This document shows positions 30,155 through 39,776 of a stretch of DNA of 64,000 nt, one piece after another (the first letter of the stretch is position 1; the number at the start of each line of letters is the position of its first letter). Both the position numbers and the translations under genes were made by a program. Below the pieces are notes generated by a model, which searched no databases, had not been told where the DNA came from, and worked only from the letters and a program-made list of their open reading frames with translations. Source of the DNA: Phyllobacterium zundukense (lineage in GTDB: Bacteria; Pseudomonadota; Alphaproteobacteria; Rhizobiales; Rhizobiaceae); assembly GCF_002764115.1 (NCBI RefSeq), contig NZ_CP017943.1, forward strand, positions 434,001 to 498,000, written 5' to 3'.

Positions 30155-31336
30155 TTAAGATTGATCGTTGCGTTCGGGAGGCGTCTTCGGGGCGCTGCGA
30201 CTGTTGGGCCGACCGTCCAGCTTGGCGTTTGCCAAACCGAGAAGAGAGCCGGCATAGGCGCCGGGAGAACCGATCGCTTTCTCCTTCGCCGCCGAGCCGG
30301 TTGCGTGCACGGCGCTGCCGATCCCTGACGCCATGCCGCGGAGGGCTGCTCCGGCGAATGATGATCCCGCCGCTCGTGCCGCCTGACCGGCTGCAAAGCC
30401 GGCGCCAGCAGCACCTCCGGCCAGAAACGCTCCGCCTGCTCCAAACGATGCGGCCTGGCCGCCATGCCGGATCGCTTCCATCCCGCCCGAAACTGAAGCG
30501 CCCTGCACCACGCCTTGAATGATGTTTGGCACGTACATGGCGATGATGAAGACCACCACTGATATGCCGGCAATTGCAAGGGTGGTGACGAATTGATCGG
30601 AAGAAGCAGTGGGTGCTTGGGCGAGCCCGGTGAGCACCTCCGATCCGATCTTTGCGATCATCACAAGCGCCATCAGCTTCATGCCCACTCCAAATGCGTA
30701 GACGAGGTACCGGACAGTAAAGTCTTTGGTGAAGGACGAACCGCCCAGGCCGAGCATGATCATGCCGGCGAGCAGGCCGACATACATCTCGACCATGACC
30801 GACACAAAAATCGCGGCGACCAGTGAGAAGCAGATGACGACGACGCCCATCGCCAAAACTGCCGCGATCGCGAGTGCATTGTCCTCGAACACCCCGAACT
30901 GTGCTTGCTGCGACATTTGCGAAGCGACGCGAATGCCGGCATCGAATATTTCGGCGGGGGACGCCGATCCGCCGCCCGCGCCGATCTGAAAAAGGCTGTC
31001 GACGACGGATCGGGCGAAACTCGGTCCCTCAGCGAGTACAAAAGCGAAGAAGCCGACGAACATGATGCGCCGGACGAGTTCGGCGAACCAGCTGTCGAGG
31101 GATGCGGCCTGAAGGGCGAGCCAAACCGCCGCAATCCCGATCTCGATGCCGGCAAGGATCCAAAACAGCGACTTCGCCGCATTCATGATGGTGGTTTCCC
31201 ACCCTTTCGCGGCCGTCGAGACCTGATTTTCCAGCTCTGTCAGGACCTGCCCCTGTTGCGCAAAGGCCGGAGCCGCGAAGACAACGCAAAGGAGGAAAGC
31301 GAGAAAAAGCGAACGCTCGATATTGCTCTTTACCAT
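30155..31336 (-). CDS. trbL: Conjugal transfer protein TrbL (VirB6-like)
   Basis: A 393-residue polytopic inner-membrane protein of the TrbL/VirB6 family, a likely part of the DNA path through the inner membrane. It begins with a signal-like segment (FLLCVVFAAPAFAQQGQVLT), followed by five or six membrane segments (for example VLAMGVVVICFSLVAAIFVS) and a Gly- and Ala-rich C-terminus (AGGAFLAGGAAGAGFAAGQA). It overlaps the end of trbK by seven bases. Confidence 0.95.
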   Translation of the reverse strand: MVKSNIERSLFLAFLLCVVFAAPAFAQQGQVLTELENQVSTAAKGWETTIMNAAKSLFWILAGIEIGIAAVWLALQAASLDSWFAELVRRIMFVGFFAFVLAEGPSFARSVVDSLFQIGAGGGSASPAEIFDAGIRVASQMSQQAQFGVFEDNALAIAAVLAMGVVVICFSLVAAIFVSVMVEMYVGLLAGMIMLGLGGSSFTKDFTVRYLVYAFGVGMKLMALVMIAKIGSEVLTGLAQAPTASSDQFVTTLAIAGISVVVFIIAMYVPNIIQGVVQGASVSGGMEAIRHGGQAASFGAGGAFLAGGAAGAGFAAGQAARAAGSSFAGAALRGMASGIGSAVHATGSAAKEKAIGSPGAYAGSLLGLANAKLDGRPNSRSAPKTPPERNDQS

Positions 31337-31530
31337 CGTGGCCGCATCTCCTGACCGTCCTTGATCGGTGGGAGTTCCTTGCCGGAGCCAAAGAACTTTT
31401 CCCTCGCGGCGCCTTGTTCCTCGGTGAGCGCAGGTTTGCCGGAAGCTCTCGAATTGGTGATCAGCGTTGCAGCGAGCGACGAAACCGCAGCGACAAGCAC
31501 GAGAAATGCAATGATGACGGTCCGGTTCAC
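31330..31530 (-). CDS. trbK: Entry exclusion protein TrbK
   Basis: A 66-residue protein with an N-terminal membrane or signal segment (TVIIAFLVLVAAVSSLAATL) and a conserved tail EEQGAAREKFFGSGKELPP. TrbK in Ti-type systems prevents redundant mating between cells carrying the same plasmid. The ATG overlaps the trbJ stop (ATGA), and its own end overlaps trbL. Confidence 0.88.
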   Translation of the reverse strand: MNRTVIIAFLVLVAAVSSLAATLITNSRASGKPALTEEQGAAREKFFGSGKELPPIKDGQEMRPRW

Positions 31531-32336
31531 CAGCGCGGCTCCATTTTCTGACCTTCGGGAATGCTCTTGACCTCAGAGTTGAAAAACTGCTCTCGCCGTG
31601 CCTGGGCGAGATCCTTCTGCGCCTGTTCCGACTGATACCAAGTGCCCATCATGGTCATCTGCTGGGAGACCAGCCCGCGCAGCTTCTGCATCTGCGCCAC
31701 TTGTTGCGTTGCGATCTCATGGCCCACCTGCAACGCCTTCATCTGGCCGTCGGCGCTCTCCGACATCGAGCGTAACGAAGACATGGTGGACTCCTCGCTG
31801 GAAAACTGTTCGGCGGTGAGATGCGCGGCTTTCAGCGTCCCGGCAATCGTGTCACGGTTGGTGTCCGACCAGCTCTGATAGGTCGTCGAAAAGCTCGCCT
31901 CCGTGGGCAAGTTGCTTTTCATCTCGGCATAGCTCTCAAAGCGCTGCCTGAGCTGGTCGTCGATATTGCCCATCGAAAACGCAAAGCCCTGCCCCTGCCC
32001 GACGATGCTCTTGAGCCTGCCCAAATCGCTTTCGACCTCGCCCCAGACATGATCCGGCAATTGCGCGGTGTTCTGCAGCATGTTTTCGTAAATATTCAGC
32101 TGGTTCTGGATCTGCTCCGCCAGCTGGTTGATCTGGGTGATCTGGTTGTTCACCTGCTCGGCCGATTTGCCGACCAGGGCGACGAGCTCGGCATTGTTGG
32201 CGAGCTGGGTGAATTCTGTTGCCTCGCCGGTGACTCCACCGGCCATGCCGGCAGACGGCAGAGCCATCGCTGCCACGATTGCGAGCATGGCGACGGTCCA
32301 GCGTCGATCAGCCGATGGGTAGGTCGATTTGCGCAT
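31527..32336 (-). CDS. trbJ: Conjugal transfer protein TrbJ (VirB5-like)
   Basis: A 269-residue secreted protein of the TrbJ/VirB5 group, thought to sit at the pilus tip. The signal peptide is WTVAMLAIVAAMALPSAGMA, followed by a coiled-coil rich part (SAEQVNNQITQINQLAEQIQ) and the C-terminal FFNSEVKSIPEGQKMEPRW. ATG 32336 has GAGGGA eight bases upstream. It overlaps the 3' end of trbE by 29 bases. Confidence 0.93.
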   Translation of the reverse strand: MRKSTYPSADRRWTVAMLAIVAAMALPSAGMAGGVTGEATEFTQLANNAELVALVGKSAEQVNNQITQINQLAEQIQNQLNIYENMLQNTAQLPDHVWGEVESDLGRLKSIVGQGQGFAFSMGNIDDQLRQRFESYAEMKSNLPTEASFSTTYQSWSDTNRDTIAGTLKAAHLTAEQFSSEESTMSSLRSMSESADGQMKALQVGHEIATQQVAQMQKLRGLVSQQMTMMGTWYQSEQAQKDLAQARREQFFNSEVKSIPEGQKMEPRW

Positions 32337-34776
32337 GAGCAATCCCTCTCTGTTTGAGCCAGTGTTCGGGCCAATTGTCCCCGTGTTCGAAGTGGAGTGC
32401 CCTGATGCGCTTCAGGTCTTCCTTGCCGGAGGCGCCGACAAAGGAGAGCGCAACGGGCCCGAGTGCCATGTCGAACAGCCGGCGGCCATCGGGCGATGCG
32501 ACGTAATGTTCGCGCTTTGGAAGGGCTGTGGCGACGATCTCGATCTGCCGCTCGTTGAAGCCGATCCGCTCGTAGAACTCCCGCGTACCGGGTTCGCGCG
32601 CGGCGCCGTTCGGCAGGCAGATCTTGGTCGGGCAGCTTTCCTTCAGCACATCGATGATGCCGGAGCGCTCGGCGTCGGAGATCGACTGGGTGGCAAGCAC
32701 CACCGCGCAATTGGCCTTGCGCAGCACCTTCAGCCATTCGCGGATCTTGTCGCGGAACAGCGGATGGCCGAGCATCAGCCAGGCTTCGTCGAGAATGATC
32801 AGGCTTGGCGCTCCGGTAAGCCGCTTTTCAACCCGCCGGAACAGATAGGTGAGGACCGGCACGAGATTGCGCTCGCCCATATTCATCAACTCTTCGACCT
32901 CGAAGCATTGGAAGGCGCCAAGCCTCAGGCCATCTTCTTCCGCGTCGAGAAGCTGCCCCATTGGCCCGTCGACGGTATAATGATGCAGTGCATCCTTGAT
33001 CTCGCGCATCTGCACGCCGCTCACGAAATCCGAGAGCGACCGGCCGCGCGATTCCGCCATCAATGCGATCTGGCGCGAGATGGCGTTGCGATGATCCGGC
33101 GTGACCATGACACCCTGCAGCGCCACAAGCGTCTCCAACCATTCGGCCGCCCAGGCGCGGTCGCCATCGCTGGAAAGCTCGGCGAGGGGGCAGAAGGCCA
33201 GCCGTGGCGACCCCCCGTCCCCTTCTCCACCCGCGTCGCCGCCAATTTCATAGTGGTCGCCTCGGGCGGCGAGCGTCAGCGGCAGCATCGATCGTCCCTT
33301 GTCGAAGGCGAAGAGCTGCGCGTCCCTGTACCGGCGGAACTGGGCGGCGATCAGTGCCAGAAGCGTCGACTTGCCGGATCCGGTCGGGCCGAACACCAGC
33401 GTGTGGCCGACGTCGTCGACATGGAGGTTCAGCCGGAAAGGTGTGGAGCCGCTGGCGACCTGCATCAGCGGCGGCGAGCCCGGCGGGTAGAACGGGCAAG
33501 GTGCTAAAGGACTTCCCGACCAGACCGAATTGAGCGGCACGAGATCGGCGAGGTTGCGGGTATTGATCAGCGGCTCGCGGATATTGGCATAGGAAACACC
33601 CGGCAGGCTGCCGAGAAAGGCATCGGTCGCATTGAGCGTCTCGATCCGGGCGCCAAAACCCTCCGCCTGAATCAGCCGGCGGACAGCCTCGCATTTCTCC
33701 TGCAGGCGAGGCTGCTCGTCGTCGAAGAGGACGATGACCGGGGTATAGTAGCCATAGGCGACGAGCTGCGAGGCGGCTTGCGCGATTGCATCCTCGGTCT
33801 CGGCCACCATCGTCATCGCGTCCTGATCGAGTGAGCGGCTCTGCGTCTGGAACAGCTGATCGAAGAAGGGTCGCACCTTCTGTTGCCACTTCTTGCGGGT
33901 CCGCTCGAGCCGCCCCCGCGCCTCCTGGTCGTCGAGAAACACGAAGCGGCTTGACCAGCGATAGGTGAGCGGCATGAGATCAAGGGCATTGAGAATGCCC
34001 GGCCAGCTTTCCGCCGGCAGGCCGTCGATGGCCACGACGCCGAGAAAGCGGTTCTCAACGGTCGGCGTCAAACTGTGCTGAAGCTCTGATGTCACCAGCC
34101 AATCGAGATACATCGGGATATCAGGTAGCCGCACCGGATGATTTTCGCCGGTGATGCAGAAGCGAATGAACTGGAAGAGTTCGTCGTAGCGCGCAATCCG
34201 AAAACCGCCGCGCTCCTCCGTTTCCTGCGTCAGCATCCGCCGGATGGAAACGATATTGGCCAGATACTGCTCGATTTCGCGGATCGAGGTGCGAAAGGCA
34301 TCGAAAACGCCGTCGGCATAGCTGGCGGATCGGCTGCCGGCATCCGAATAGACATAGCGCGTCAGTCCGGATCGCCGGGGTTCTGGTGGCCGCCAGGTCA
34401 GGATCAGCGCATGCCGGCTCTCGAAATGGCCTCTCTCCTGCTCGAAATGCGCCCGCCGCTCCGCATCGATCGCGCGCGTCACAGCGTCCGGGAAATGGCA
34501 GTCAGCCTCATCAGGATAGTCTGTCGTCGGAACGCGGACCGCCTCGACCTGGATCATCCAGCCGGAGCCAAGACGTGCCAGGATCGCATTGATCTGGCGG
34601 CTGATCTCGTTTCGCTCGGCGTCGGTCGAGCTCTCGCTGTCCGGGCCGGCAAAGTACCAGCCGGCCATCAGCGAGCCGTCCTTCAAGAGCATGATGCCGT
34701 TGTCGACGAGGCCTGCATAGGGAACGAGGTCGGCGAACGACGGGCCGGAATGCCGGAATTGCTTCAAGGCTACCAT
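32308..34776 (-). CDS. trbE: Conjugal transfer ATPase TrbE (VirB4-like)
   Basis: An 822-residue VirB4-family ATPase that powers assembly of the mating channel. The C-terminal motor domain has Walker A VFGPTGSGKSTLLALI and Walker B SLIILDEAWLMLGHP, followed by VVLATQSISDAERSGIIDVL. The N-terminal CagE_TrbE_VirB domain starts ADLVPYAGLVDNGIMLLKDG. Length is standard. It follows trbD in the operon by nine bases. Confidence 0.97.
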   Translation of the reverse strand: MVALKQFRHSGPSFADLVPYAGLVDNGIMLLKDGSLMAGWYFAGPDSESSTDAERNEISRQINAILARLGSGWMIQVEAVRVPTTDYPDEADCHFPDAVTRAIDAERRAHFEQERGHFESRHALILTWRPPEPRRSGLTRYVYSDAGSRSASYADGVFDAFRTSIREIEQYLANIVSIRRMLTQETEERGGFRIARYDELFQFIRFCITGENHPVRLPDIPMYLDWLVTSELQHSLTPTVENRFLGVVAIDGLPAESWPGILNALDLMPLTYRWSSRFVFLDDQEARGRLERTRKKWQQKVRPFFDQLFQTQSRSLDQDAMTMVAETEDAIAQAASQLVAYGYYTPVIVLFDDEQPRLQEKCEAVRRLIQAEGFGARIETLNATDAFLGSLPGVSYANIREPLINTRNLADLVPLNSVWSGSPLAPCPFYPPGSPPLMQVASGSTPFRLNLHVDDVGHTLVFGPTGSGKSTLLALIAAQFRRYRDAQLFAFDKGRSMLPLTLAARGDHYEIGGDAGGEGDGGSPRLAFCPLAELSSDGDRAWAAEWLETLVALQGVMVTPDHRNAISRQIALMAESRGRSLSDFVSGVQMREIKDALHHYTVDGPMGQLLDAEEDGLRLGAFQCFEVEELMNMGERNLVPVLTYLFRRVEKRLTGAPSLIILDEAWLMLGHPLFRDKIREWLKVLRKANCAVVLATQSISDAERSGIIDVLKESCPTKICLPNGAAREPGTREFYERIGFNERQIEIVATALPKREHYVASPDGRRLFDMALGPVALSFVGASGKEDLKRIRALHFEHGDNWPEHWLKQRGIAHAQIDLPIG

Positions 34777-34785
34777 GTCGCGGCC

Positions 34786-35085
34786 TCAATAACGCCGCCA
34801 GGGCGACGATGTGGCCCTGTAGACGCTTTTGTATGAGACGTGCCGGAGATAGACCCGGCGCATCAAGGGATCGGCCTTCGCCATCATCCGCAGGACTGCG
34901 ACGGCGACAAGCCAGAACATCATCCCTGCCATCGCTGCATACCAGGTGAGCACGACGAAGATGAGGATGACGGCAGCAAGCGCGCTCAGGAGAACCAGCT
35001 CGCGATCCGCGCCCATCAGCAGATTGGGCCGCGACAATGCGCGATGGATCCGCGAGCGGATGAGATTGGAGCCGAACTCAGCCAT
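34786..35085 (-). CDS. trbD: Conjugal transfer protein TrbD (VirB3-like)
   Basis: A 99-residue VirB3 homologue with two adjacent membrane segments ([19 protein letters not shown] and [19 protein letters not shown]) and the conserved N-terminus [20 protein letters not shown]. It works with the TrbE ATPase. Its start overlaps the end of trbC by eight bases. Confidence 0.93.
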   Translation of the reverse strand: MAEFGSNLIRSRIHRALSRPNLLMGADRELVLLSALAAVILIFVVLTWYAAMAGMMFWLVAVAVLRMMAKADPLMRRVYLRHVSYKSVYRATSSPWRRY

Positions 35086-35485
35086 GCGCCCCCTCCCCTA
35101 CTCGGGCGGCGAAAGACATCTGCACGGCCATGTTCTCGTGCATCTTTGGCTTGAGGCTGCCGATTGTGGCCCCCGTTGCTCCGAACAGGCCGACGATCTG
35201 GGTAGCGCCGAGCAGAACACCGCCGACGAGCGCGATGTAGCAAAGCCTTCTGGCAAAGTCGTTGAGCTCGCCGCCAAATATCAGCATGCCGCCCGCGATC
35301 GCAACCGCCGCGAGCGCTATGAAACCCGCGACCGGGCCGGTGATTGATTGCTGGATCTGTTGGAGCGGCGCCTCCCAGGGCAGTCCGCCGCCGCCAGATG
35401 ATGCGAGTGCGGGCGCGGCCAGCATCATTGAAAACACAAGAGCAACCGCGCCGGCACTCGCTAAAGGATAATGTTTAAGCGGCAT
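35078..35485 (-). CDS. trbC: Pilin subunit precursor TrbC (VirB2-like)
   Basis: A 135-residue prepilin: signal peptide ([20 protein letters not shown]) cut near ALASSGG, then two hydrophobic segments ([20 protein letters not shown] and [20 protein letters not shown]) that make up the pilin. In the family the mature peptide is cyclised. ATG 35485 is chosen because GAGGA lies at the right distance; ATG 35497 is also possible. It starts ten bases inside the end of trbB. Confidence 0.9.
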   Translation of the reverse strand: MPLKHYPLASAGAVALVFSMMLAAPALASSGGGGLPWEAPLQQIQQSITGPVAGFIALAAVAIAGGMLIFGGELNDFARRLCYIALVGGVLLGATQIVGLFGATGATIGSLKPKMHENMAVQMSFAARVGEGAHG

Positions 35486-36446
35486 GACTTTCCTCATTGA
35501 TCTGAGCACAACGTTCGGTCTGGTAGGCCGAGCCGTTAAATCGCTCGACATGGATCACGTCCCGGACACGTCGGTTCCGGCCGTCACGCTCGATTGAGAT
35601 GACAAGGTCAACGGCTTCGCCGATCACCTCGCGCATGGGCTGCTGGCTGGCTTCGGCGGTCAGTTGCTCGAGGCGGCGCAGGGCGGAGATCGCCGTGTTG
35701 GAATGCACGGTGGTGACGCCGCCCGGGTGGCCGGTGTTCCACGCCTTGAGCAGCGTGAGCGCCGCGCCGTCGCGTACTTCCCCGACGATGATCCTGTCCG
35801 GACGCAAGCGCATCGTGCTCTTCAAAAGCCGCGCCATGTCGATGCCATCGCTCGTGTGCAGCGCGACCACGTTCTCGGCTGTGCACTGGATCTCGGCCGT
35901 GTCCTCTAGGATGACAATACGATCCTGCGGCGCCGTCTTGATGATCTCAGCGATCACCGCGTTGGCAAGAGTCGTCTTGCCCGACCCTGTTCCGCCCGAG
36001 ATGACGATGTTCAGGCGTGACGCGATCGCGGTCCTGAGCACCGAGGCCTGCGCTTCGGTCATCACCTGTTTTCTCACATAGTCGTCGAGGGGAATGAGAC
36101 GCGACGCCCGGCGCCGGATCGTAAAGGTTGGCGCCGAAACCACCGGAGGAAGCAGGCCCTCAAAACGATGGCCCCCGATCGGCAATTCGCCCGATATGAT
36201 CGGCTGCTCATGATCCGCTTCGGACTGCAGCGCATGGGCCACACTGCCGATGACGACCTCGGCCGCAGCCGGCGACATCTGACCGGCCGGTTGGATGCCG
36301 TGGCCAAGCCGTTCGATGAACAGCCATCCGTCCGGGTTCAGCATGATCTCGACAACGGTCGTATCCTCCAGGGCCGCGCAAAGCTGGTCGCCGAGTGCGT
36401 CCTGAAGTTTGCGCACCAGGCGGGAGTGGGAGCGGAGCTGGGTCAC
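35475..36446 (-). CDS. trbB: Conjugal transfer ATPase TrbB (VirB11-like)
   Basis: A 323-residue VirB11-family hexameric ATPase. Walker A is [16 protein letters not shown], the Asp box is [12 protein letters not shown] and Walker B lies in [20 protein letters not shown], followed by the His box [13 protein letters not shown]. The real start is the GTG at 36446, overlapping the traI stop as GTGA; the frame extends upstream inside traI but that part is not protein-like. Confidence 0.95.
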   Translation of the reverse strand: MTQLRSHSRLVRKLQDALGDQLCAALEDTTVVEIMLNPDGWLFIERLGHGIQPAGQMSPAAAEVVIGSVAHALQSEADHEQPIISGELPIGGHRFEGLLPPVVSAPTFTIRRRASRLIPLDDYVRKQVMTEAQASVLRTAIASRLNIVISGGTGSGKTTLANAVIAEIIKTAPQDRIVILEDTAEIQCTAENVVALHTSDGIDMARLLKSTMRLRPDRIIVGEVRDGAALTLLKAWNTGHPGGVTTVHSNTAISALRRLEQLTAEASQQPMREVIGEAVDLVISIERDGRNRRVRDVIHVERFNGSAYQTERCAQINEESHAA

Positions 36447-37081
36447 GCCGCACTCCTGTCGGACGCATCGCTCGTCACTGTTATCACGGAACGATAGCCT
36501 GGCGGACGGACGCTCTCCAAACTCGCTTGATCGGCGACAAGGCTGCCGGCGATAGCGATCGTTTTGCCAATCTGAGCGGGCGCCCCGAGCCGCGTCATCG
36601 GCCAACCGGCGCGCTTCAGGATGCGTTCGAATCGAAGGTCTGTCGCGGTGACGATCTCGTTATAACCATTCGCCATTGACCACTCGATGATCCCGGCGAA
36701 CATGGTGAGCGTTGCCAGGTGCAATTGGCCCCCTCCCCTTCCCGCTTCAAGCGAGGTGTCGACGCAAAAACGAGAGCTCTCGACCATGCCGGCATGTGCG
36801 GTTAGCGAGCCGTCGACCAGCAGCTGCGGAAAGTTGTCCTGAAGCATCGTCGGCCCGGAGGCGGCAAGAAGACGCGCGCAGCCGGCGACCTGACCGTCAG
36901 TGTTGACAGCCAGGATATACGTTGGCCCGAGCCCGTCGTAGCGGTCTCGCTCCTCACCTCCGACGATCTTTACATCCCACCCCATGCGCGATCCGAAGAC
37001 CGATGCGCGTAGGCGATGCATCTTTGTAAGCAGGTCGGAATTCTGCTCGTAAAGGTCTGGCGAAACAATAGTGATGTGCAT
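36443..37081 (-). CDS. traI: Acyl-homoserine lactone synthase TraI
   Basis: A 212-residue LuxI-family synthase, the exact usual length of Ti plasmid TraI. It makes the quorum signal (3-oxo-octanoyl homoserine lactone in Ti plasmids) from SAM and acyl-ACP. Conserved parts are MHRLRASVFGSRMGWDV (with the Arg and Phe of the active site), DRYDGLGPTYILAVN, GCARLLAASGPTML and VESSRFCVD. ATG 37081 has GGAG upstream. It is the first gene of the traI-trb operon, so the signal synthase is made with the mating apparatus. No traR or traM is present in this window. Confidence 0.95.
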   Translation of the reverse strand: MHITIVSPDLYEQNSDLLTKMHRLRASVFGSRMGWDVKIVGGEERDRYDGLGPTYILAVNTDGQVAGCARLLAASGPTMLQDNFPQLLVDGSLTAHAGMVESSRFCVDTSLEAGRGGGQLHLATLTMFAGIIEWSMANGYNEIVTATDLRFERILKRAGWPMTRLGAPAQIGKTIAIAGSLVADQASLESVRPPGYRSVITVTSDASDRSAA

Positions 37082-37140
37082 GCTCCACTCCGTAAAATCG
37101 AACTGGGGCACAGGAAGAGCATCACAACTCACATGTGGCA

Positions 37141-37158
37141 ACGTGCAGATTTGCACCT
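37141..37158. promoter_or_regulatory. tra box (TraR binding site) between traI and repA
   Basis: The sequence ACGTGCAGATTTGCACCT is an imperfect 18-bp inverted repeat that agrees with the Ti plasmid tra box (ATGTGCAGATCTGCACAT) at 15 of 18 positions. It lies 60 bases upstream of traI and about 260 upstream of repA. In Ti plasmids this box lets TraR activate both traI-trb and repABC, joining copy number to conjugation. Confidence 0.85.
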
Positions 37159-37420
37159 CGCCGGTTCTACCGAATCAGCGCTATAGCTCAAAGGAAAGCG
37201 AGAGAAGAACATATTGAGAACAGGCGGAAATTTGTGTTGGAACCTGCTTATTCGTGACAGCGGCAAATGGCCTGGGTGGAGATAAACTGTGAAATCAAAG
37301 CGGCCGTGACCCTTAGCGAGCGCGCGTTAACCCTAATCTTCTGGACGTGTCAGGAGAATCGTGTTCTAGCTTTAGCGGGCAATGGCCGGTAAACCGACAG
37401 TAGGCCGCCAAGAGGGACCA

Positions 37421-38644
37421 ATGGCGATAGCAAACCGAGTAGAAACAGTTGTTGGCTCCAAGGAAGATGCCGGCAGCAAAATCATGCGCCATGCCGGAAT
37501 TCTTTCTGGGCAATTGCAGCAGCTCAGAACTCGCATGTATCCGCCTCGGTCACAAAAGCTCCTGCGTCCCTTCTTGACCAACGAAGTATCTAAGTTGACG
37601 TCTATACCCGATTCCACCTTGAAGCTCATGTCCAGCGAAGGGCGTGGTCCGGTTCCGAGCCGGCTAGAGAATAACCATCGTGTTTATACCCTGGCCCAGA
37701 TTAATGAGTTGCGTGAATTGTTCGCAACGCAAAAACCTGCGGACGCCTTGCGATTTCTGCCTCGGCGTAGCGCTGGCGAGCATCTTCAAGTCGTTGCAAT
37801 AGCCAACTTCAAGGGCGGGAGCGCAAAGACTACCACCTGCATCCATTTATCCCACTATCTCGCCCTTCATGGATATCGCGTCCTTGCCTTGGACTTGGAT
37901 CCGCAAGCCTCCCTCTCCGCAATGTTTGGTGCGCAGCCTGAAATCGACATAGGAGCAAACGAAACAATCTATGCCGCTCTTCGCTATGACGAGGCTGAAC
38001 GTCGCCCAATCCGCGATATCATTCGCAAGACATACTTCGACGGCATTGACCTCATTCCGGGTAATCTGGAGGTGATGGAGTATGAGCACGAAACACCGAG
38101 GATACTGGCCAACAAGTCCGGCTCCGGTGCGATATTCTTCGAGCGCCTGAAGCTCGCTCTTCTGGAAGTCGAAGCGGACTATGATATCGTCATTCTTGAT
38201 ACTCCACCCTCGCTCGGCTTCCTCACGCTGAGCGCCATATACGCCGCGACGAGCATGATCATAACCGTGCATCCCGCCATGCTGGATGTCGCGTCCATGA
38301 GCCAATTTCTTCTCATGATGGGCGATCTCATCAGCGTCCTGAATGAAAGCGGCGCTCAACTTGATCAGGATTTCATCCGCTATCTGGTAACACGGCACAA
38401 CCCAAACGACGCTCCCCAGTCACAGGTGGTTGCAATGCTCAGACACCTGTTTGGCTCTGATGTGTTTTTGCCCACGGCCATCGAGAGCACGGCGGTTGAG
38501 GCGGCTGGACTGGCGAAACGTTCCATATACGAACTCGAGATGGGGCAAATCGGTCGTGATACTCAAAAACGTGCCCGTGAGGCGGTAGATGCTGTCAACG
38601 AGGCGATAGTTCGACTGATCAATGATAGCTGGGGGCGTGCATGA
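37421..38644 (+). CDS. repA: Plasmid partition ATPase RepA (ParA-like)
   Basis: A 407-residue RepA of the repABC family: N-terminal DNA-binding part (FLTNEVSKLTSIPDSTLKLM), then the deviant Walker A VVAIANFKGGSAKTTTCIHL and the ParA motifs LDLDPQASLSAMFG and DYDIVILDTPPSLGFLTL. RepA segregates the plasmid with RepB and represses the operon. ATG 37421 has GAGGGA ten bases upstream; an ATG-like start at 37382 is less likely. Diverges from traI across the tra box. Confidence 0.95.
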   Translation: MAIANRVETVVGSKEDAGSKIMRHAGILSGQLQQLRTRMYPPRSQKLLRPFLTNEVSKLTSIPDSTLKLMSSEGRGPVPSRLENNHRVYTLAQINELRELFATQKPADALRFLPRRSAGEHLQVVAIANFKGGSAKTTTCIHLSHYLALHGYRVLALDLDPQASLSAMFGAQPEIDIGANETIYAALRYDEAERRPIRDIIRKTYFDGIDLIPGNLEVMEYEHETPRILANKSGSGAIFFERLKLALLEVEADYDIVILDTPPSLGFLTLSAIYAATSMIITVHPAMLDVASMSQFLLMMGDLISVLNESGAQLDQDFIRYLVTRHNPNDAPQSQVVAMLRHLFGSDVFLPTAIESTAVEAAGLAKRSIYELEMGQIGRDTQKRAREAVDAVNEAIVRLINDSWGRA

Positions 38645-39672
38645 GCAAATCACCTCGCAAGTCCATCGTTGCCAGCTTCGGATTGCTTTCTGCAGAGCTG
38701 GAGAACAGCCAGACGAATGACCAGCAGCCTGACCCGCCACCGCAAGCCTCCGCTAATCGCGTGGGAGCTGGTGTTATTGGCGCGGCGCATCGCGCAATAG
38801 ATGACATCAGATCAGAACGAGATCGATTGAAGGCTCTTGTTGAATCAGGCGGAGGTGCGGTTCGAGAACTGGATCCCTTCCTCATTGACCCCTCCCCTTA
38901 CCCAGATCGATTGCCCGACGAAGACGCGACGAGTTTTGATGCGTTCAAGCGGTCGATTGAAACTGATGGGCAAAAGGTTCCGGTTCAGGTTCGAAAACAC
39001 CCGTCGTCGCCCGGAAGATATCAAATCGTCTACGGTCACCGGCGCTGGCTTGCTGCCAAGCAACTGGGCAAGGCTGTTCGTGCCATCGAGGTGGAGATTT
39101 CGGACCTTGATCTCGTTCTCGCACAAGGCATCGAAAACGCGAGCCGACAGGACCTGACTTGGATCGAGCGCGCTCTATTTGCGTCGCGGATGGACGATGC
39201 GGGGATCAAACCGCGCCACATCTATGCCGCGCTTTCGATCGAAGACGCCGAATTGGCACGCATGCGGAATGTCTACCGGATTATTCCCTCAGACATCATT
39301 GAGGCCATTGGCCGGGCGCCAAAAATCGGGCGGCCACGCTGGCTCGATCTGGCCAAGTCGGTCAGTAGCGATCCAGCAGCACTCGAGGTCTTGAGGACTG
39401 CATTGGTGAGGAACGTTGATGGAGCTGAAACCTCCGATCAGCGGTTTCAGCGCATGCTGAATGCGATCAAGCCAGCCACGAAAAAGGGCATCGAGCCGAC
39501 TTTGATCTCGGATGGCAGCGGTACACAACTTGGCGCCTTGGTGAAGTCTCCAAAGGAGGTCCGCATTTTGGCCGATGGGCCACTCGGGATCGAATTCTTG
39601 AAGTTTGTTGAGGCGGAGCTGCCAAGTCTTGCCGAGCGCTTCGCCCGCCAACGCGAGAATCGGAAATCCTGA
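38641..39672 (+). CDS. repB: Plasmid partition protein RepB (ParB-like)
   Basis: A 343-residue ParB-family centromere-binding protein. The N-terminal arm is MSKSPRKSIVASFGLLSAEL, the ParB nuclease-like domain contains VRKHPSSPGRYQIVYGHRRW and the motif ENASRQDLTWIERALFASRM, followed by a helix-turn-helix region. The ATG overlaps the repA stop by four bases. Its TGA lies inside a perfect 24-bp palindrome, a possible binding site for this protein. Confidence 0.95.
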   Translation: MSKSPRKSIVASFGLLSAELENSQTNDQQPDPPPQASANRVGAGVIGAAHRAIDDIRSERDRLKALVESGGGAVRELDPFLIDPSPYPDRLPDEDATSFDAFKRSIETDGQKVPVQVRKHPSSPGRYQIVYGHRRWLAAKQLGKAVRAIEVEISDLDLVLAQGIENASRQDLTWIERALFASRMDDAGIKPRHIYAALSIEDAELARMRNVYRIIPSDIIEAIGRAPKIGRPRWLDLAKSVSSDPAALEVLRTALVRNVDGAETSDQRFQRMLNAIKPATKKGIEPTLISDGSGTQLGALVKSPKEVRILADGPLGIEFLKFVEAELPSLAERFARQRENRKS

Positions 39673-39687
39673 CAGCTGTCAGGATTT
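39664..39687. repeat. Perfect 24-bp palindrome at the repB end (candidate parS)
   Basis: A 24-base perfect inverted repeat centred on GACAGCTGTC covers the repB stop codon. A 26-base version with the same core lies directly after repC (41100-41125). Paired palindromes around repC suit RepB binding sites (parS), which in repABC plasmids are long palindromes placed within or beside the operon. The T-rich flank could instead make it a weak terminator. Confidence 0.6.
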
Positions 39688-39718
39688 GAAGCTTAATGAA
39701 GAAAGGAAGCGCTGCAAA

Positions 39719-39755
39719 GGAAAAAGGCCCCCAAACGTTGCCGTCGTGGAAGCCT
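39719..39755 (-). terminator. Intrinsic terminator of the antisense RNA
   Basis: On the minus strand AGGCTTCC pairs with GGGGGCCT over eight base pairs including two G-T pairs, with a 15-base loop, followed by a run of T. The hairpin also forms the loop that would contact the repC messenger. Confidence 0.75.
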
Positions 39756-39770
39756 CTCTCTTAGTGTGAC
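39719..39770 (-). ncRNA. Counter-transcribed antisense RNA in the repB-repC gap
   Basis: All repABC plasmids studied encode a roughly 50-base antisense RNA between repB and repC that limits RepC synthesis and sets incompatibility. Here a minus-strand promoter (39777-39805) would start transcription near 39770, and a rho-independent terminator ends it near 39719, giving about 50 bases. The RNA is complementary to the repC leader. Confidence 0.8.
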
Positions 39771-39776
39771 AACCAG

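Noticed and set aside
32329..33507. A 392-codon plus-strand frame antisense to trbE
   Set aside because: It is a long antisense shadow in GC-rich coding DNA; trbE has all ATPase motifs.
37141..37158. A LexA or other repressor site
   Set aside because: Position and sequence fit the TraR tra box much better.
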